The notes below the pieces were generated by a model. It searched no databases. It saw only the letters and a list, made by a program, of their open reading frames with translations, and had not been told where the DNA came from. A stretch of 64,000 nt of DNA from Cryobacterium sp. PH29-G1 (lineage in GTDB: Bacteria > Actinomycetota > Actinomycetes > Actinomycetales > Microbacteriaceae), in the NCBI RefSeq assembly GCF_030063365.1, contig NZ_JASISY010000002.1, positions 310,001 to 374,000 of the forward strand, written 5' to 3'. A program made the position numbers and the translations under genes. This document shows positions 8,899 to 18,977 of this stretch, piece by piece (position 1 is the stretch's first letter; every line of letters starts with the position of its first letter).

Positions 8899-9262
8899 GG
8901 GAGTCCTCCCCCAGTACGTCGGCCGGCTCCGGGCTGCCCATGACGTGGGCGTGCACGTGGAACACGGTCTGGCCGGCAGCGGCCCCGGTGTTGAACACGA
9001 GGCGGAACTGCCCGTTGGTGCGCTCCACGGCAATCTGCTCGGCGACCGCGACCAATTCGGCGAGCAGGGCCGGGTTGCCGGCAGCGAGCTCAACGACGTT
9101 ACGGTACTGCTGGTCTTTCGTGGTGACGACGACGTGCACCGGAGCTTTGGGAGCGATATCGAGGAACGCGATGATGTTTTCGGTCTCGGCCACGATCGTC
9201 GCCGGAATCTCACGCGCGATGATGCGGCTGAAAATGGTCGGCTGGGCGCTGGTGGAAGACAT
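8885..9262 (-). CDS. HIT-family nucleotide hydrolase (HinT-like)
   Basis: This 125-residue protein has the histidine-triad signature HVHAH (102-106). It also shows the usual beginning of HinT proteins (TIFSRIIAREIPATIV) and the segment FRLVFNTG. HinT enzymes hydrolyse nucleoside phosphoramidates and aminoacyl-AMP adducts in the cytoplasm. It lies between rsmE (19-base gap) and phoH (14-base overlap), within the heat-shock and ribosome-maturation chain. Confidence 0.93.
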   Translation of the reverse strand: MSSTSAQPTIFSRIIAREIPATIVAETENIIAFLDIAPKAPVHVVVTTKDQQYRNVVELAAGNPALLAELVAVAEQIAVERTNGQFRLVFNTGAAAGQTVFHVHAHVMGSPEPADVLGEDSLGAL

Positions 9263-9281
9263 ACCTCTATCTTAAGCGGCG

Positions 9282-10022
9282 CTACCAGCGGCCGAGTGTT
9301 GCATTGAGGATTGCAAGGGCGGCCGGTCCGGCCGTCGACGTGCGCAGTACGGTGTCGCCCAGGCGCACCTGGCTGGCTCCGGCCGTTTCAAGCAGGAGCA
9401 GTTCGGCCGGCGAGATACCGCCCTCGGGACCGACGACGAGCAGAATGTCCCGGTCGTCGGTGGGTACGGCCACCTCGGTGAGGCGACCGGTCGCGGTGGG
9501 GTCGAGCAGCAGCATCCGTGTCGTCGCGGCTAGAACAGCCAGCTGTTTGGTGCTCGTGAGCGGCGCGACGCTCGGCAACCAAGCGCGGATCGACTGCTTG
9601 CTGGCCTCACGCACAATGTTGCTCCAGCGTTCGTGACCCTTGGCTATTTTGGGCCCCTCCCACTTGGTGATGGAGCGGGCGGCAGCCCAGGGAATGACGC
9701 CGTCGACGCCGAGTTCGGTGGCTGCCTGAATGGCAAGCTCGTCCCGGTCGCCCTTGGCGAGGGCCTGCACCAAGCGGATGCGTGGCGTCGCCGGCGCGCT
9801 CTCGCTCGCGTCATCCACGCGCAGGGTTAACACCGCGGCCTCCGCGGTCAGCACCGTACCTTCCAGGAGCAGCCCGGCTCCATTACCCACGCGGAGCCGG
9901 TCCCCGGGGCGGACCCGACTGACCGTGACCGCGTGACGCGCCTCAGCGCCGTCAATGGTCACGACCTGCCCCGGGCGGCAGTTATCCGCCCGGAGCGTTT
10001 CCTGCAGGTAAAAATGTGCCAT
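9282..10022 (-). CDS. rsmE: 16S rRNA (uracil1498-N3)-methyltransferase RsmE
   Basis: RsmE methylates U1498 of 16S rRNA using S-adenosylmethionine. The 246-residue protein shows the PUA-like N-terminus (MAHFYLQETL, DGAEARHAVTVSRVRPGD). A SPOUT methyltransferase half follows, with the knot motifs VVGPEGGISPAE and LRTSTAGPAALAILNA. The longer frame to 10076 was rejected because ATG at 10022 gives the family N-terminus and follows the dnaJ stop by a single base. It sits between dnaJ and the HIT gene, an arrangement seen in many bacteria. Confidence 0.96.
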   Translation of the reverse strand: MAHFYLQETLRADNCRPGQVVTIDGAEARHAVTVSRVRPGDRLRVGNGAGLLLEGTVLTAEAAVLTLRVDDASESAPATPRIRLVQALAKGDRDELAIQAATELGVDGVIPWAAARSITKWEGPKIAKGHERWSNIVREASKQSIRAWLPSVAPLTSTKQLAVLAATTRMLLLDPTATGRLTEVAVPTDDRDILLVVGPEGGISPAELLLLETAGASQVRLGDTVLRTSTAGPAALAILNATLGRW

Positions 10023-10023
10023 C

Positions 10024-11130
10024 TCAGCCGCGGAACCGGTCGCGCAGCTTGGCGAACAATCCCTGCTGGTATTCACTCAAGCTGGGCGCTGGAGCCGCAT
10101 AACGGGCAGCGAACTGCTCGATCAGGTCGCGTTCCTTGTGGTCGAGCTTGCTCGGCGTGACCACGTGAATACCGATCTTGAGGTCGCCCCGGCCGCTGCC
10201 GCGCAGCTTGGTGATGCCGCGGTCTTTGATGGTGAGCACCTCGGCGCTCTGCGCGCCCGGGCGAATCTCCACCTCGATGTCACCGTCGAGGGCCTTCACG
10301 GTGACGCTCGTGCCGAGAATGGCACTGGTCATTGGCACGTCGAGCGAGCACATGAGGTCGTCACCGTCCCGGCTGAACACGTCGTGATGGCGCACCTTCA
10401 TCTCGAGGTACAGGTCGCCGTTGGGGCCGGCTGCCGGTCCGGCTTCTCCGCTGCCGGGCATCTGCAGGCGCAAGCCGGTGTCGACTCCGGCCGGGATGTC
10501 AACCGGAACCGTGCGGCGGGCGCGTACCCGGCCCTGGCCAGAGCAGGTCATGCACGGGGTCGCGATGATAGTGCCGTAGCCGCGGCAGGAACCGCAGGGG
10601 CTCGACGTCATCACATTGCCGAGCAGGGACCGCACGGGGCGCTGGATGCTGCCACTGCCGTGGCAGATGTCGCAGGTGATCGGTGATGTGCCGGGGGCGC
10701 AGCAGGATCCTTTGCAGGTGTCGCAGACAATCGCGGTGTCGACCTCGAGGTCGCGGTGCGTGCCGAAAATGACCTCGTCGAGGTCGAGTTCGACTCGAAT
10801 CAGAGCGTCTTGACCGCGTTCGCGGCGTGAGCGCGGGCCGCGGCTGCCACCGCCGCCACCGCCGAAGAAAGTCTCAAATATATCACCGAAGTTACCGAAG
10901 TTCTGCCCGTCAAAGCCGCCGTTCTGGCCGCCGCCCTGGTCGTACTTCTGGCGCTGCTTCGCATCGCTCAGCACGTCGTAAGCGTGGGTAATGGTTTTGA
11001 ACCGTTCCGACGCCTCGGCGCCGGGGTTCACATCGGGGTGCAGTTCGCGGGCGAGGCGACGGTACGCCTTCTTGATTTCGTCGGTGGTCGCGTCACGGCC
11101 AACGCCGAGGGCTTCGTAGTGGTCAGCCAA
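10024..11130 (-). CDS. dnaJ: Chaperone protein DnaJ
   Basis: DnaJ is the J-protein co-chaperone of DnaK. The 368-residue protein has an N-terminal J-domain with HPD (31-33) and a Gly/Phe-rich linker (about 66-96). Four cysteine pairs (C136/139, C153/156, C179/182, C193/196) form the two zinc centres, and C-terminal substrate-binding domains follow. The first zinc repeat is CDTCKGSC rather than the canonical CxxCxGxG, a small deviation that keeps both cysteines of the pair. The start is TTG at 11130 with GAGGAG about 8 bases upstream. It follows hrcA by 78 bases and is the hrcA-linked dnaJ copy; actinobacteria often have another copy with dnaK-grpE. Confidence 0.96.
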   Translation of the reverse strand: MADHYEALGVGRDATTDEIKKAYRRLARELHPDVNPGAEASERFKTITHAYDVLSDAKQRQKYDQGGGQNGGFDGQNFGNFGDIFETFFGGGGGGSRGPRSRRERGQDALIRVELDLDEVIFGTHRDLEVDTAIVCDTCKGSCCAPGTSPITCDICHGSGSIQRPVRSLLGNVMTSSPCGSCRGYGTIIATPCMTCSGQGRVRARRTVPVDIPAGVDTGLRLQMPGSGEAGPAAGPNGDLYLEMKVRHHDVFSRDGDDLMCSLDVPMTSAILGTSVTVKALDGDIEVEIRPGAQSAEVLTIKDRGITKLRGSGRGDLKIGIHVVTPSKLDHKERDLIEQFAARYAAPAPSLSEYQQGLFAKLRDRFRG

Positions 11131-11208
11131 AGGTGGCTCTCCTCATTGTTCTAATGGTTGTTCTGATGGTTGTTCGAAATTGTGGTCATGCCGCGGACGG
11201 CGAAAAAT

Positions 11209-12228
11209 CTAGGTCTCGCCGAGCAGGCGGGACAGGTAGCGAGCGACGGCACGCACGGCCGCCATGTTGTTGGAATAGTCCATGCGGGTCGGTCCGAGCA
11301 CGCCGAGGCGGGCCAGATTACCGTTGGCGGTGTAGCCGCTGGTCAGAACGCTCGCCTCGGGCAGGCCGAACGCCGCGTTCTCGCGGCCGATGCTGACCGA
11401 GACGCCGTGTTGGTCGGTCTCCATCTCGCCGAACAGGCGCAGCAGCACCACCTGCTCTTCGATGGCTTCGAGCACCGGGTAGATACTGCCGGAAAAATCG
11501 TCTTCGGTGCGCACCAGGTTCGCCGCGCCCGCCATGACGAGCTTGTCCTGGCGGTTGGCGCCGACCTGGTCGGCGAGGGTGCTCGTGATGAGATCGACGA
11601 TCGGCTGCAGAGCCGGCGCGCCCGGCCATACGCTCGTGGCGAGGGCCGCGCTCGCTTCGGCCATGCCCAGTCCCACGACCGCCACGTTCAGTCGGGCGCG
11701 CACCTCGCCGAGCGTTTGCTCGTCGAGCACCCGCGGCAGGTCAATCACCCGCTGTTCCACTCCCCCGGAATCGGTGATCAGAACCGACAGGATGCGGGTC
11801 TCGGACAGCGGAACGAACTCGATGTGCCGCACCTTGGCGCGTGACAACGACGGGTATTGCACGAGCGCGACCTGATGAGTCAGCTGCGAGAGCAGCCGCA
11901 CGCTGCGCACGAGCACTTCGTCGAGGTCGGCAGAATGGCCCAGGAATGTTTCGATCGCCTGACGCTGGGCCGGGGTGAGCGGGCGCAGGTCGGCGAGGTG
12001 GTCGACGAAGACACGGTAGCCCTTGTCGGTCGGGATACGTCCCGAGGAGGTGTGCGGGGCCGCAATCAGCTCTTCTTCTTCGAGCAGGGCCATATCGTTG
12101 CGAATGGTGGCCGCGGAGACGCCGAACGAGTGCCGATCAACGATCGATTTGGAACCCACAGGTTCGCGGGAGGCGACGTAGTCCTGCACAATGACGCGCA
12201 ACACATCAAGTCCACGGTCGGAGACCAT
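11209..12228 (-). CDS. hrcA: Heat-inducible transcription repressor HrcA
   Basis: HrcA represses class I heat-shock genes by binding CIRCE operators and is kept active by GroEL. The 339-residue protein has the N-terminal winged-helix region (ASREPVGSKSIVDRHSFGVS, AATIRNDMALLEEE, HTSSGRIPTDKGYRVFVD) followed by the GAF-like dimerisation core. I chose ATG at 12228, which lies 8 bases after a GAGGAAGG ribosome-binding site, rather than 12246. It is the first gene of the hrcA-dnaJ-rsmE-hinT-phoH-ybeY-corC-era run. A CIRCE-like palindrome 128 bases upstream indicates autoregulation. Confidence 0.96.
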   Translation of the reverse strand: MVSDRGLDVLRVIVQDYVASREPVGSKSIVDRHSFGVSAATIRNDMALLEEEELIAAPHTSSGRIPTDKGYRVFVDHLADLRPLTPAQRQAIETFLGHSADLDEVLVRSVRLLSQLTHQVALVQYPSLSRAKVRHIEFVPLSETRILSVLITDSGGVEQRVIDLPRVLDEQTLGEVRARLNVAVVGLGMAEASAALATSVWPGAPALQPIVDLITSTLADQVGANRQDKLVMAGAANLVRTEDDFSGSIYPVLEAIEEQVVLLRLFGEMETDQHGVSVSIGRENAAFGLPEASVLTSGYTANGNLARLGVLGPTRMDYSNNMAAVRAVARYLSRLLGET

Positions 12229-12355
12229 AACACCCGCCTTCCTCATTTTCCGGTTCTGCCTGGGTTGAATTGCTCGGTTGAATTACCTGGGTGAGCGGAT
12301 GCCGCCACCGGGCGCGCAGACAGGCACGCGGGACCGCGGATTTGACGGGACGTCA

Positions 12356-12382
12356 TTGGCACTCGCATCCACTGACTGCCAA
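12356..12382. promoter_or_regulatory. CIRCE-like HrcA operator
   Basis: TTGGCACTC (12356-12364), nine bases, then GACTGCCAA (12374-12382). The known consensus is TTAGCACTC-N9-GAGTGCTAA; this copy keeps the arm length and the nine-base spacer. It has G for A at the third position of the left arm and two matching changes in the right arm. One of the nine dyad positions is mismatched. It lies upstream of hrcA, where HrcA autoregulation is expected. Confidence 0.8.
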
Positions 12383-12480
12383 TCCTACCGCGACCGGCTG
12401 GGAACGCCCATTGCTTGTCTGCCCGAGAAAGCGTTTAATAGTGTTCACATGCTTCCCCGCGTTTAGCGAAAGGAACAATC

Positions 12481-13035
12481 ATGAGCGATCCGCAGGCACA
12501 ACCTCCCCGTGATCCGAGCTACGGTGAACCGACCTCCCGGGAACCGAATGTCGGCCAGCCCGGCGCGGGGCAACAGGCCGGCCCACCGATCGGGCAACCC
12601 GCTGGGCCACCGGTCGGGCAACCCGGCGGTCAGGCAGGAGGGCCACCCCCCGGAACCCCCTACGCCAACCCGGTGGTTGCGGCGCCCCTCTCCGAAGCCG
12701 ACGATCGGCAGTGGGCCTCTTTCGCGCACCTCGGCGGCATTCTCAGCTTTCTGCCCGCTTTGATCATTTGGTTGGTTTTCAAGGATCGCGGTCGTTTCAC
12801 CAACACCGAAACGAAGGAAGCGCTGAACTTTCAGATCACCCTGCTGATCGGTTACGTGGCCATCAACGTGGCCGCGTCAATCCTCGCTATCGTTACCTTC
12901 GGAATCGGCGGACTGCTCATTGGTCTGGCATGGCTGCTGTGGGTGGCCGGCGTGATCTTGTCGATCATGGGCTTTCTCAGTGCCAAAGACGGCCGAGGTT
13001 ACCGCTACCCGTTCGCGCTGCGCCTCATCAAATAG
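12481..13035 (+). CDS. DUF4870 (Tic20-like) membrane protein
   Basis: The 184-residue protein starts with a Pro/Gly/Gln-rich, presumably disordered cytoplasmic segment of about 65 residues with GQPAGPPVGQPGG-type repeats. A DUF4870 domain follows with about three membrane helices (WASFAHLGGILSFLPALIIW; KEALNFQITLLIGYVAINV). The segment DGRGYRYPFALRLIK closes the domain. A good AAAGGA ribosome-binding site precedes the ATG. The family has no firmly established function. A related gene follows in the same orientation, so this looks like a diverged tandem duplication. Confidence 0.85.
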   Translation: MSDPQAQPPRDPSYGEPTSREPNVGQPGAGQQAGPPIGQPAGPPVGQPGGQAGGPPPGTPYANPVVAAPLSEADDRQWASFAHLGGILSFLPALIIWLVFKDRGRFTNTETKEALNFQITLLIGYVAINVAASILAIVTFGIGGLLIGLAWLLWVAGVILSIMGFLSAKDGRGYRYPFALRLIK

Positions 13036-13064
13036 TCAGCTGGTGGGATTTGGCCGCTGACGAT

Positions 13065-13099
13065 TAGGCTGGGAGCCGCTGGCACCGCTGTGCCAGCGG
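13065..13099 (+). promoter_or_regulatory. Promoter -10 box followed by a perfect hairpin ahead of the second DUF4870 gene
   Basis: TAGGCT at 13065-13070 is a likely -10 hexamer. Almost at the expected transcription start lies a perfect 10-base-pair hairpin: CCGCTGGCAC (13076-13085), loop CGCT, GTGCCAGCGG (13090-13099). There is no T-run, so it could be a 5' stabilising stem of the second transcript or a terminator of the first DUF4870 gene. Confidence 0.55.
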
Positions 13100-13122
13100 C
13101 CGGCCGTGAACCTGGAGCCCCC

Positions 13123-13494
13123 ATGTCAGAGCAGAACCCGTACCAGTCGACACCGCCCAACCCGATGAGCCCGGCCGACGAGAAATTGTGGGCGACGCTG
13201 ATCCATGTCGGCGGCATCATCTTCAGCTTTCTGCCGGCGCTGATCGGCTACCTCGCGCTTCGGGATCGTGGCCCGTTTATTCGCGCCCACACCGCGACCG
13301 CGTTGAACTTTCAGATCTCGATCTATATCTACGGGGCCGTTCTGGTGCCCATCACCGTCGTCACGCTCGGCTTCGGCAGCATTCTGTATGCACCGTTGAT
13401 TATCGTTGCCCTGATCTTCATGATTATGGCGGCGTTGGCTGCCAATCGCGGCGAGGGCTACAGCTACCCGCTCACCATCAAGTTCGTTAGCTAG
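13123..13494 (+). CDS. DUF4870 (Tic20-like) membrane protein, second copy
   Basis: This 123-residue protein has a DUF4870 core without the long Pro/Gln-rich N-terminus of its neighbour. The shared pattern is clear: WATLIHVGGIIFSFLPALIG, RAHTATALNFQISIYIYG and EGYSYPLTIKFVS. Three hydrophobic helices are visible. ATG at 13123 was preferred to the longer frame because CTGGAG lies just upstream and the upstream residues overlap the hairpin. It converges on hemW, with 18 bases between stop codons. Confidence 0.87.
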   Translation: MSEQNPYQSTPPNPMSPADEKLWATLIHVGGIIFSFLPALIGYLALRDRGPFIRAHTATALNFQISIYIYGAVLVPITVVTLGFGSILYAPLIIVALIFMIMAALAANRGEGYSYPLTIKFVS

Positions 13495-13512
13495 GCGCTC
13501 GGCACTCGGGCG

Positions 13513-14736
13513 CTAGTCGCTCAGCCGTCGCACGACGGCGTCGGCCAGAAGCCGTCCGCGCAGGGTCAGTTCAACCGATCCGGCCAGGGCGGCTTTTGCG
13601 TCGATGAGCTCATCGGCGATGAGCCCGGCGACCTCGACGCGGCCGGCCGACGACAGCGAGGCCACCGGGATGCCGGTGCGGATGCGGCTCTGCAGCAGAA
13701 TGCGTTCGAGTTCGCGGGTGGGAGCGTCGAGCGTTTCTCGGCCGGCGGCCGGCGAGAGAGCGCCGAGCATCCGTTCGGCATACGCGGCCGGATGCTTCAC
13801 ATTCCACCAGCGCACACCGCCGACATGGCTGTGCGCGCCGGGTCCGACGCCCCACCAGTCCTGGCCGGTCCAGTACGCGAGGTTGTGGCGCGACCGGTGG
13901 TCGTCGCTCGTGGCCCAATTGCTCACCTCGTACCAGTCGTACCCGGCGGCGGCGAGGAGTTCGTCGGCCAACTCATAGAAGTCAGCCTGTTGGTCATCGT
14001 CGGTCGGCGCGATCTCGCCACGGCGAATCTGCCGGGCCAGCTTGGTGCCGTCTTCAACGATGAGCGAATACGCACTCAGGTGGTCCGGATGCAGGCTGAG
14101 CGCTTGCTCCAGGCTCGCTCGCCAATCGGCCAGCGACTCCCCCGGCGTGCCGTAGATGAGGTCGAGGCTCACGTCGAGCCCGGCGGCGCGCGCCCACTCC
14201 ACGACGAGCGGCACCCGCTCGGGGTCGTGGGTGCGTTCGAGCGTCGCCAGCACGTGCGGTACCGCGGACTGCATGCCGAACGACACCCGGGTGAAACCGG
14301 CCTCGGCGAGTGCGCCCAGGTATGCGGCATCAACCGAGTCCGGGTTCGCCTCGGTCGTCACTTCGGCGCCGGCGGCCAGGCCCCACTGATCACGTACGGC
14401 ACCGAGCATGCGGGTCAGGTCGGTCACTGGCAATAGCGTTGGTGTTCCTCCCCCGAAGAACACCGTAGATACCGGGCGTTCCGGCACGCCCGATGCGGTC
14501 AGGATGCGGCCGGCCGCCTGCACCTCGAGCACGGCCTGGCTGGCATAGTCGCTCTGTTTTACGCCGCGCAGTTCGGTGGCGGTGTAGGTGTTGAAGTCGC
14601 AATAACCGCAACGCACCCGGCAGAACGGCACGTGCAGGTAGACGCCGAAATCGCGCATCTCGGCATCAACGGCCGCCGAGGCGGGCAGGAGGCCGTCGTC
14701 GGGTGCTGGATCGCCGACGGGGTGGGGTCCGGCCAT
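13513..14736 (-). CDS. hemW: Radical SAM heme chaperone HemW (coproporphyrinogen III oxidase-like)
   Basis: The 407-residue protein is a radical SAM enzyme with the 4Fe-4S site C39-x3-C43-x2-C46 (CRVRCGYCDF) and the following FFGGGTPTLL motif. HemW-type members bind heme and are thought to deliver it to respiratory enzymes. True coproporphyrinogen dehydrogenase (HemN) is longer and has different N-terminal residues, so HemW is preferred. The start at 14736 has GGAG 8 bases upstream; a longer frame to 14802 would overlap the upstream DUF1990 gene. The lepA-hemW order is conserved in actinobacteria. A heme chaperone in a genome with cytochrome bd is functionally sensible but not specifically linked here. 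Confidence 0.9.
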   Translation of the reverse strand: MAGPHPVGDPAPDDGLLPASAAVDAEMRDFGVYLHVPFCRVRCGYCDFNTYTATELRGVKQSDYASQAVLEVQAAGRILTASGVPERPVSTVFFGGGTPTLLPVTDLTRMLGAVRDQWGLAAGAEVTTEANPDSVDAAYLGALAEAGFTRVSFGMQSAVPHVLATLERTHDPERVPLVVEWARAAGLDVSLDLIYGTPGESLADWRASLEQALSLHPDHLSAYSLIVEDGTKLARQIRRGEIAPTDDDQQADFYELADELLAAAGYDWYEVSNWATSDDHRSRHNLAYWTGQDWWGVGPGAHSHVGGVRWWNVKHPAAYAERMLGALSPAAGRETLDAPTRELERILLQSRIRTGIPVASLSSAGRVEVAGLIADELIDAKAALAGSVELTLRGRLLADAVVRRLSD

Positions 14737-14788
14737 GGGTAGTGCTCCAGTACGTAGAAAAGTTGTTGAATATTGGCGGATGGTGCCG

Positions 14789-15439
14789 CTACTTGATGAC
14801 ACCGGCGGGGTGCAGCGCCCGCAGGTACAGCTTTGTGAATCGTGCCTGTTGAAAACGCAGTACCGGCCAAGCCAGACGGTAGTACCAGGTGCTGGCTCGC
14901 GAGAACGAGCGGATGGTCAGCCAAACCGAGTCGTCATCGCGGTGTTCCACGATGAAAGATTCCTCGCCGCTTTCCGGGTGACCGGCCATGGTCCCGTAGG
15001 CGAATCCGATGCGCGCCACCTCGTCGATCACATACACAACCCGTACCGGCGCGGTCACGGAGAATATCCAGACCTTCGTCTTCAGCGTCGCTGTCATGCC
15101 GTTGGCGATGTACGGCGTGCCGTCTTCGGCGAAAGTCGCTTCGTTAACTGGATGCTGCTGGCCGACGGCGGGTGTGCCATCCGGCTCAAACGTCACCGGC
15201 GTGTACTGCACGCCCGTGCCGTTTTCCAGGTCGGTGACCTCCATGCCGCTGCCACGCTGAATTCCCCAGGTCATGAGCAGTTTGGTTGCGGCTTCAAATC
15301 GCTCGGCGGAGCTGCCGAGCTTAACGCTCTGCTCCATCGGGCGGTACCCCTTGGGCGGATAGCTCATCAGGTCGGGAGCGAGCGTGCCGCCGATGGCCGC
15401 ATAGCTCACGGCGGCGTCGGTGAAGGTGGCCCTGCGCAT
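14789..15439 (-). CDS. DUF1990 family protein
   Basis: The 216-residue protein matches the DUF1990 (YndJ-like) family. It starts with a segment like FTDAAVSYAAIGGT, continues with YPPKGYRPMEQSVKLGSS, and contains the core VWIFSVTAPVRVVYVIDE and FAYGTMAGHPESGEESF. No membrane segment or enzyme motif is obvious, and the family function is unknown. It lies 5 bases after lepA and 52 bases before hemW, so it is probably co-transcribed with both. Confidence 0.85.
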   Translation of the reverse strand: MRRATFTDAAVSYAAIGGTLAPDLMSYPPKGYRPMEQSVKLGSSAERFEAATKLLMTWGIQRGSGMEVTDLENGTGVQYTPVTFEPDGTPAVGQQHPVNEATFAEDGTPYIANGMTATLKTKVWIFSVTAPVRVVYVIDEVARIGFAYGTMAGHPESGEESFIVEHRDDDSVWLTIRSFSRASTWYYRLAWPVLRFQQARFTKLYLRALHPAGVIK

Positions 15440-15444
15440 CCGCT

Positions 15445-17295
<1,851 letters not shown>

Positions 17296-17354
17296 AGTTC
17301 GTCTATTGTCCCATGCTCGGCCGGGTTGTTCGGTCTACGCGCGTCGCGCCTCGC

Positions 17355-17453
17355 CTAACGGTTGGTGCCTCCGTGACGATCGGCCCGGTCACGGCCGAGG
17401 TCGTCGAGGGCGCGCTGTAGTTGCGCGCTGGTGGGGCCACCTGCTCGGCTCAC
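17355..17453 (-). CDS. Possible 32-residue small ORF after the YCII gene
   Basis: A GTG-initiated frame of 32 codons lies 28 bases downstream of the YCII-related gene on the same strand. It encodes a basic, helix-prone peptide with the core SAQLQRALDDLGRDRADRHG. No clear ribosome-binding site is seen. It may be a leftover C-terminus of a lost gene or pure chance. Confidence 0.2.
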   Translation of the reverse strand: MSRAGGPTSAQLQRALDDLGRDRADRHGGTNR

Positions 17454-17481
17454 GCCCGGGAGTCAGCGCTCGCGTCCGTGT

Positions 17482-17877
17482 TCAGACCTGCGACGCTTCG
17501 CTGCCCGGGCGGTGCCACGCACCATCGTGAAAGATGATGGCCGATGGGCGAATCTCGACGGCGCCGTACTGAGCACCGGGGCACTTCGCGGCCCAGCTGA
17601 TGGCTGCGTCCAGATCGGGGACCTCGAGCACAAAAGTTCCGTTCAGACGCTCCTTGGTGTCGGCGAATGGACCGTCCTGCACCCTCAATTCGCCGTCGCG
17701 TACCGAGATGGTAGTGGCCACGGCGACCGGCTGCAGGATGTCGGCGGAGACGAGCACGCCGGCGGAATCGAGCGATTTCGCGTAGGCGTCGAACGCCCGA
17801 CGGCCCCATTCCATGGCCTCGTCGCTGACCTCGGCGTCGCCGGCTTCCTGGCTCATGACGAGCAGTGAGTACTGCAT
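17482..17877 (-). CDS. YCII-related domain protein
   Basis: The 131-residue protein has the typical YCII/DGPF pattern: MQYSLLVMSQEAG at the start, LRVQDGPFADTKERLNGTFV in the middle, then a segment beginning DLDAAISWAAKCP. It ends in the region GAVEIRP. The DGPFADTKE motif marks the DGPF subgroup, whose members are often encoded beside ECF sigma factors of the SigJ/Sig41 type. No sigma factor gene is present next to it here. The biochemical role is not established; the fold resembles a ferredoxin-like dimer and could bind a small molecule. Confidence 0.88.
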   Translation of the reverse strand: MQYSLLVMSQEAGDAEVSDEAMEWGRRAFDAYAKSLDSAGVLVSADILQPVAVATTISVRDGELRVQDGPFADTKERLNGTFVLEVPDLDAAISWAAKCPGAQYGAVEIRPSAIIFHDGAWHRPGSEASQV

Positions 17878-18015
17878 GAGTGGTGTCCCTTCTGATTATT
17901 TGATACTGACACCGACATGAAGATCGAGACAGGCCGAAATCGACACCGCCGCAAAGACAACCGCGCGCTTGTCAAAGATTGGTCGGCCCGGGCCGCGCTC
18001 GCGCGGCGCGGTGGC

Positions 18016-18021
18016 TAGGCT
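18016..18021 (+). promoter_or_regulatory. -10 box of apparently leaderless alpha/beta hydrolase gene
   Basis: TAGGCT ends 7 bases before the ATG at 18029, so transcription would begin at or next to the start codon. No ribosome-binding site is seen. The same arrangement recurs before several other genes in the window. Confidence 0.5.
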
Positions 18022-18028
18022 CGCGGGC

Positions 18029-18781
18029 ATGGAGACTTGCCCGGCCCGCGTGCCAGTTTTACTCGTGCACGGCATTCGCGCCTCGGCCACAATGTGGCGT
18101 TTTCAGGAGCAGAGCCTACGGGCGGCCGGGTATCCGGTGCTTGCGATCGATCTTCCCGGCCACGGGCAGCGGATGCGCGAGCCGTTCACGGTGCCGGCCG
18201 CCCTCGCCGCCATCGATGACGGCGTGGCCAGGCTCGGCGGCCGGGTCTTGCTCGTGGGGCTCTCCCTCGGCGGTTACTACGCCGTGACCTACGCAGCGAA
18301 TCACCCCGACCGGGTGGCCGGACTCGTCGCCGCGGGGTGCAGCGCCGTTCCGCGGGGCGTCTTGCTGGAGGGATATCGCCTGCTGGCACGTCTGATCCAC
18401 CGTCTTCCCGATCGTGGCCTGTGGCTGCACGAGACCATGGCACGCAGATTGCTGCCTCCGGCAGGAGCGCGAGATGTGCTCGCGGGCGGAGCCGCGCTCG
18501 ACGTGATGGATTCCGGGCTGCGAGCGACATCGACGCTGGCACCGCTGGCCAGTCTGGCGGCCTACCCGGGACCGATCTGGCTGGTCAACGGCGCGCTCGA
18601 TCACTTTCGACTCAATGAGCGGCGTTTTCTTGCCGCCTGCCATGACGGGCGGATCGTTGTGGTGCCGGGGGCCACCCATCTCTCCAGCCTGGCCCAGCCC
18701 GAGCGCTTCACCGCGATTCTCCTGCGGATAGCGGCGCTGGTGAGCGGCCATCCATCGACTGGAACAACCGCGCCGCAATAG
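18029..18781 (+). CDS. Alpha/beta hydrolase
   Basis: The 250-residue protein has the alpha/beta hydrolase fold: an oxyanion-type LLVHGIRAS loop, AIDLPGHG after strand 4, the nucleophile elbow GLSLGG (Ser as nucleophile), and a catalytic His in PGATHLSSLAQPERF. The acidic member is likely the Asp of NGALDHFR. Substrate cannot be predicted; it resembles the esterase and lipase-like branch. I preferred ATG at 18029 (METCPARVPVLLVHG) to 17969 because the latter adds a basic stretch lacking family similarity and because a -10 box sits 7 bases before 18029. Confidence 0.87.
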   Translation: METCPARVPVLLVHGIRASATMWRFQEQSLRAAGYPVLAIDLPGHGQRMREPFTVPAALAAIDDGVARLGGRVLLVGLSLGGYYAVTYAANHPDRVAGLVAAGCSAVPRGVLLEGYRLLARLIHRLPDRGLWLHETMARRLLPPAGARDVLAGGAALDVMDSGLRATSTLAPLASLAAYPGPIWLVNGALDHFRLNERRFLAACHDGRIVVVPGATHLSSLAQPERFTAILLRIAALVSGHPSTGTTAPQ

Positions 18782-18977
18782 CCGCCCGGCTTCCACCTGG
18801 GTGTTCGCGGCAGCGCATGCAATCCCCTGCATTTTCTGATTTGTCTCCCGCGCAGAGCACTCTCGCCCAATAGCTGCGCCCGCTGGATCTGAACTGATCT
18901 TCAGCGCAGGCGCCGCCGCGTGCGCCGCGCGCGTCCGGCGAATGTGCACCACCCAACCGCTGGCCCAACTGGCCCGA

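Noticed and set aside
8899..9213. N-terminal extension of the PhoH frame
   Set aside because: It overlaps the HIT gene in another frame and is Arg/Ser/Pro-rich; TTG at 8898 has a strong ribosome-binding site.
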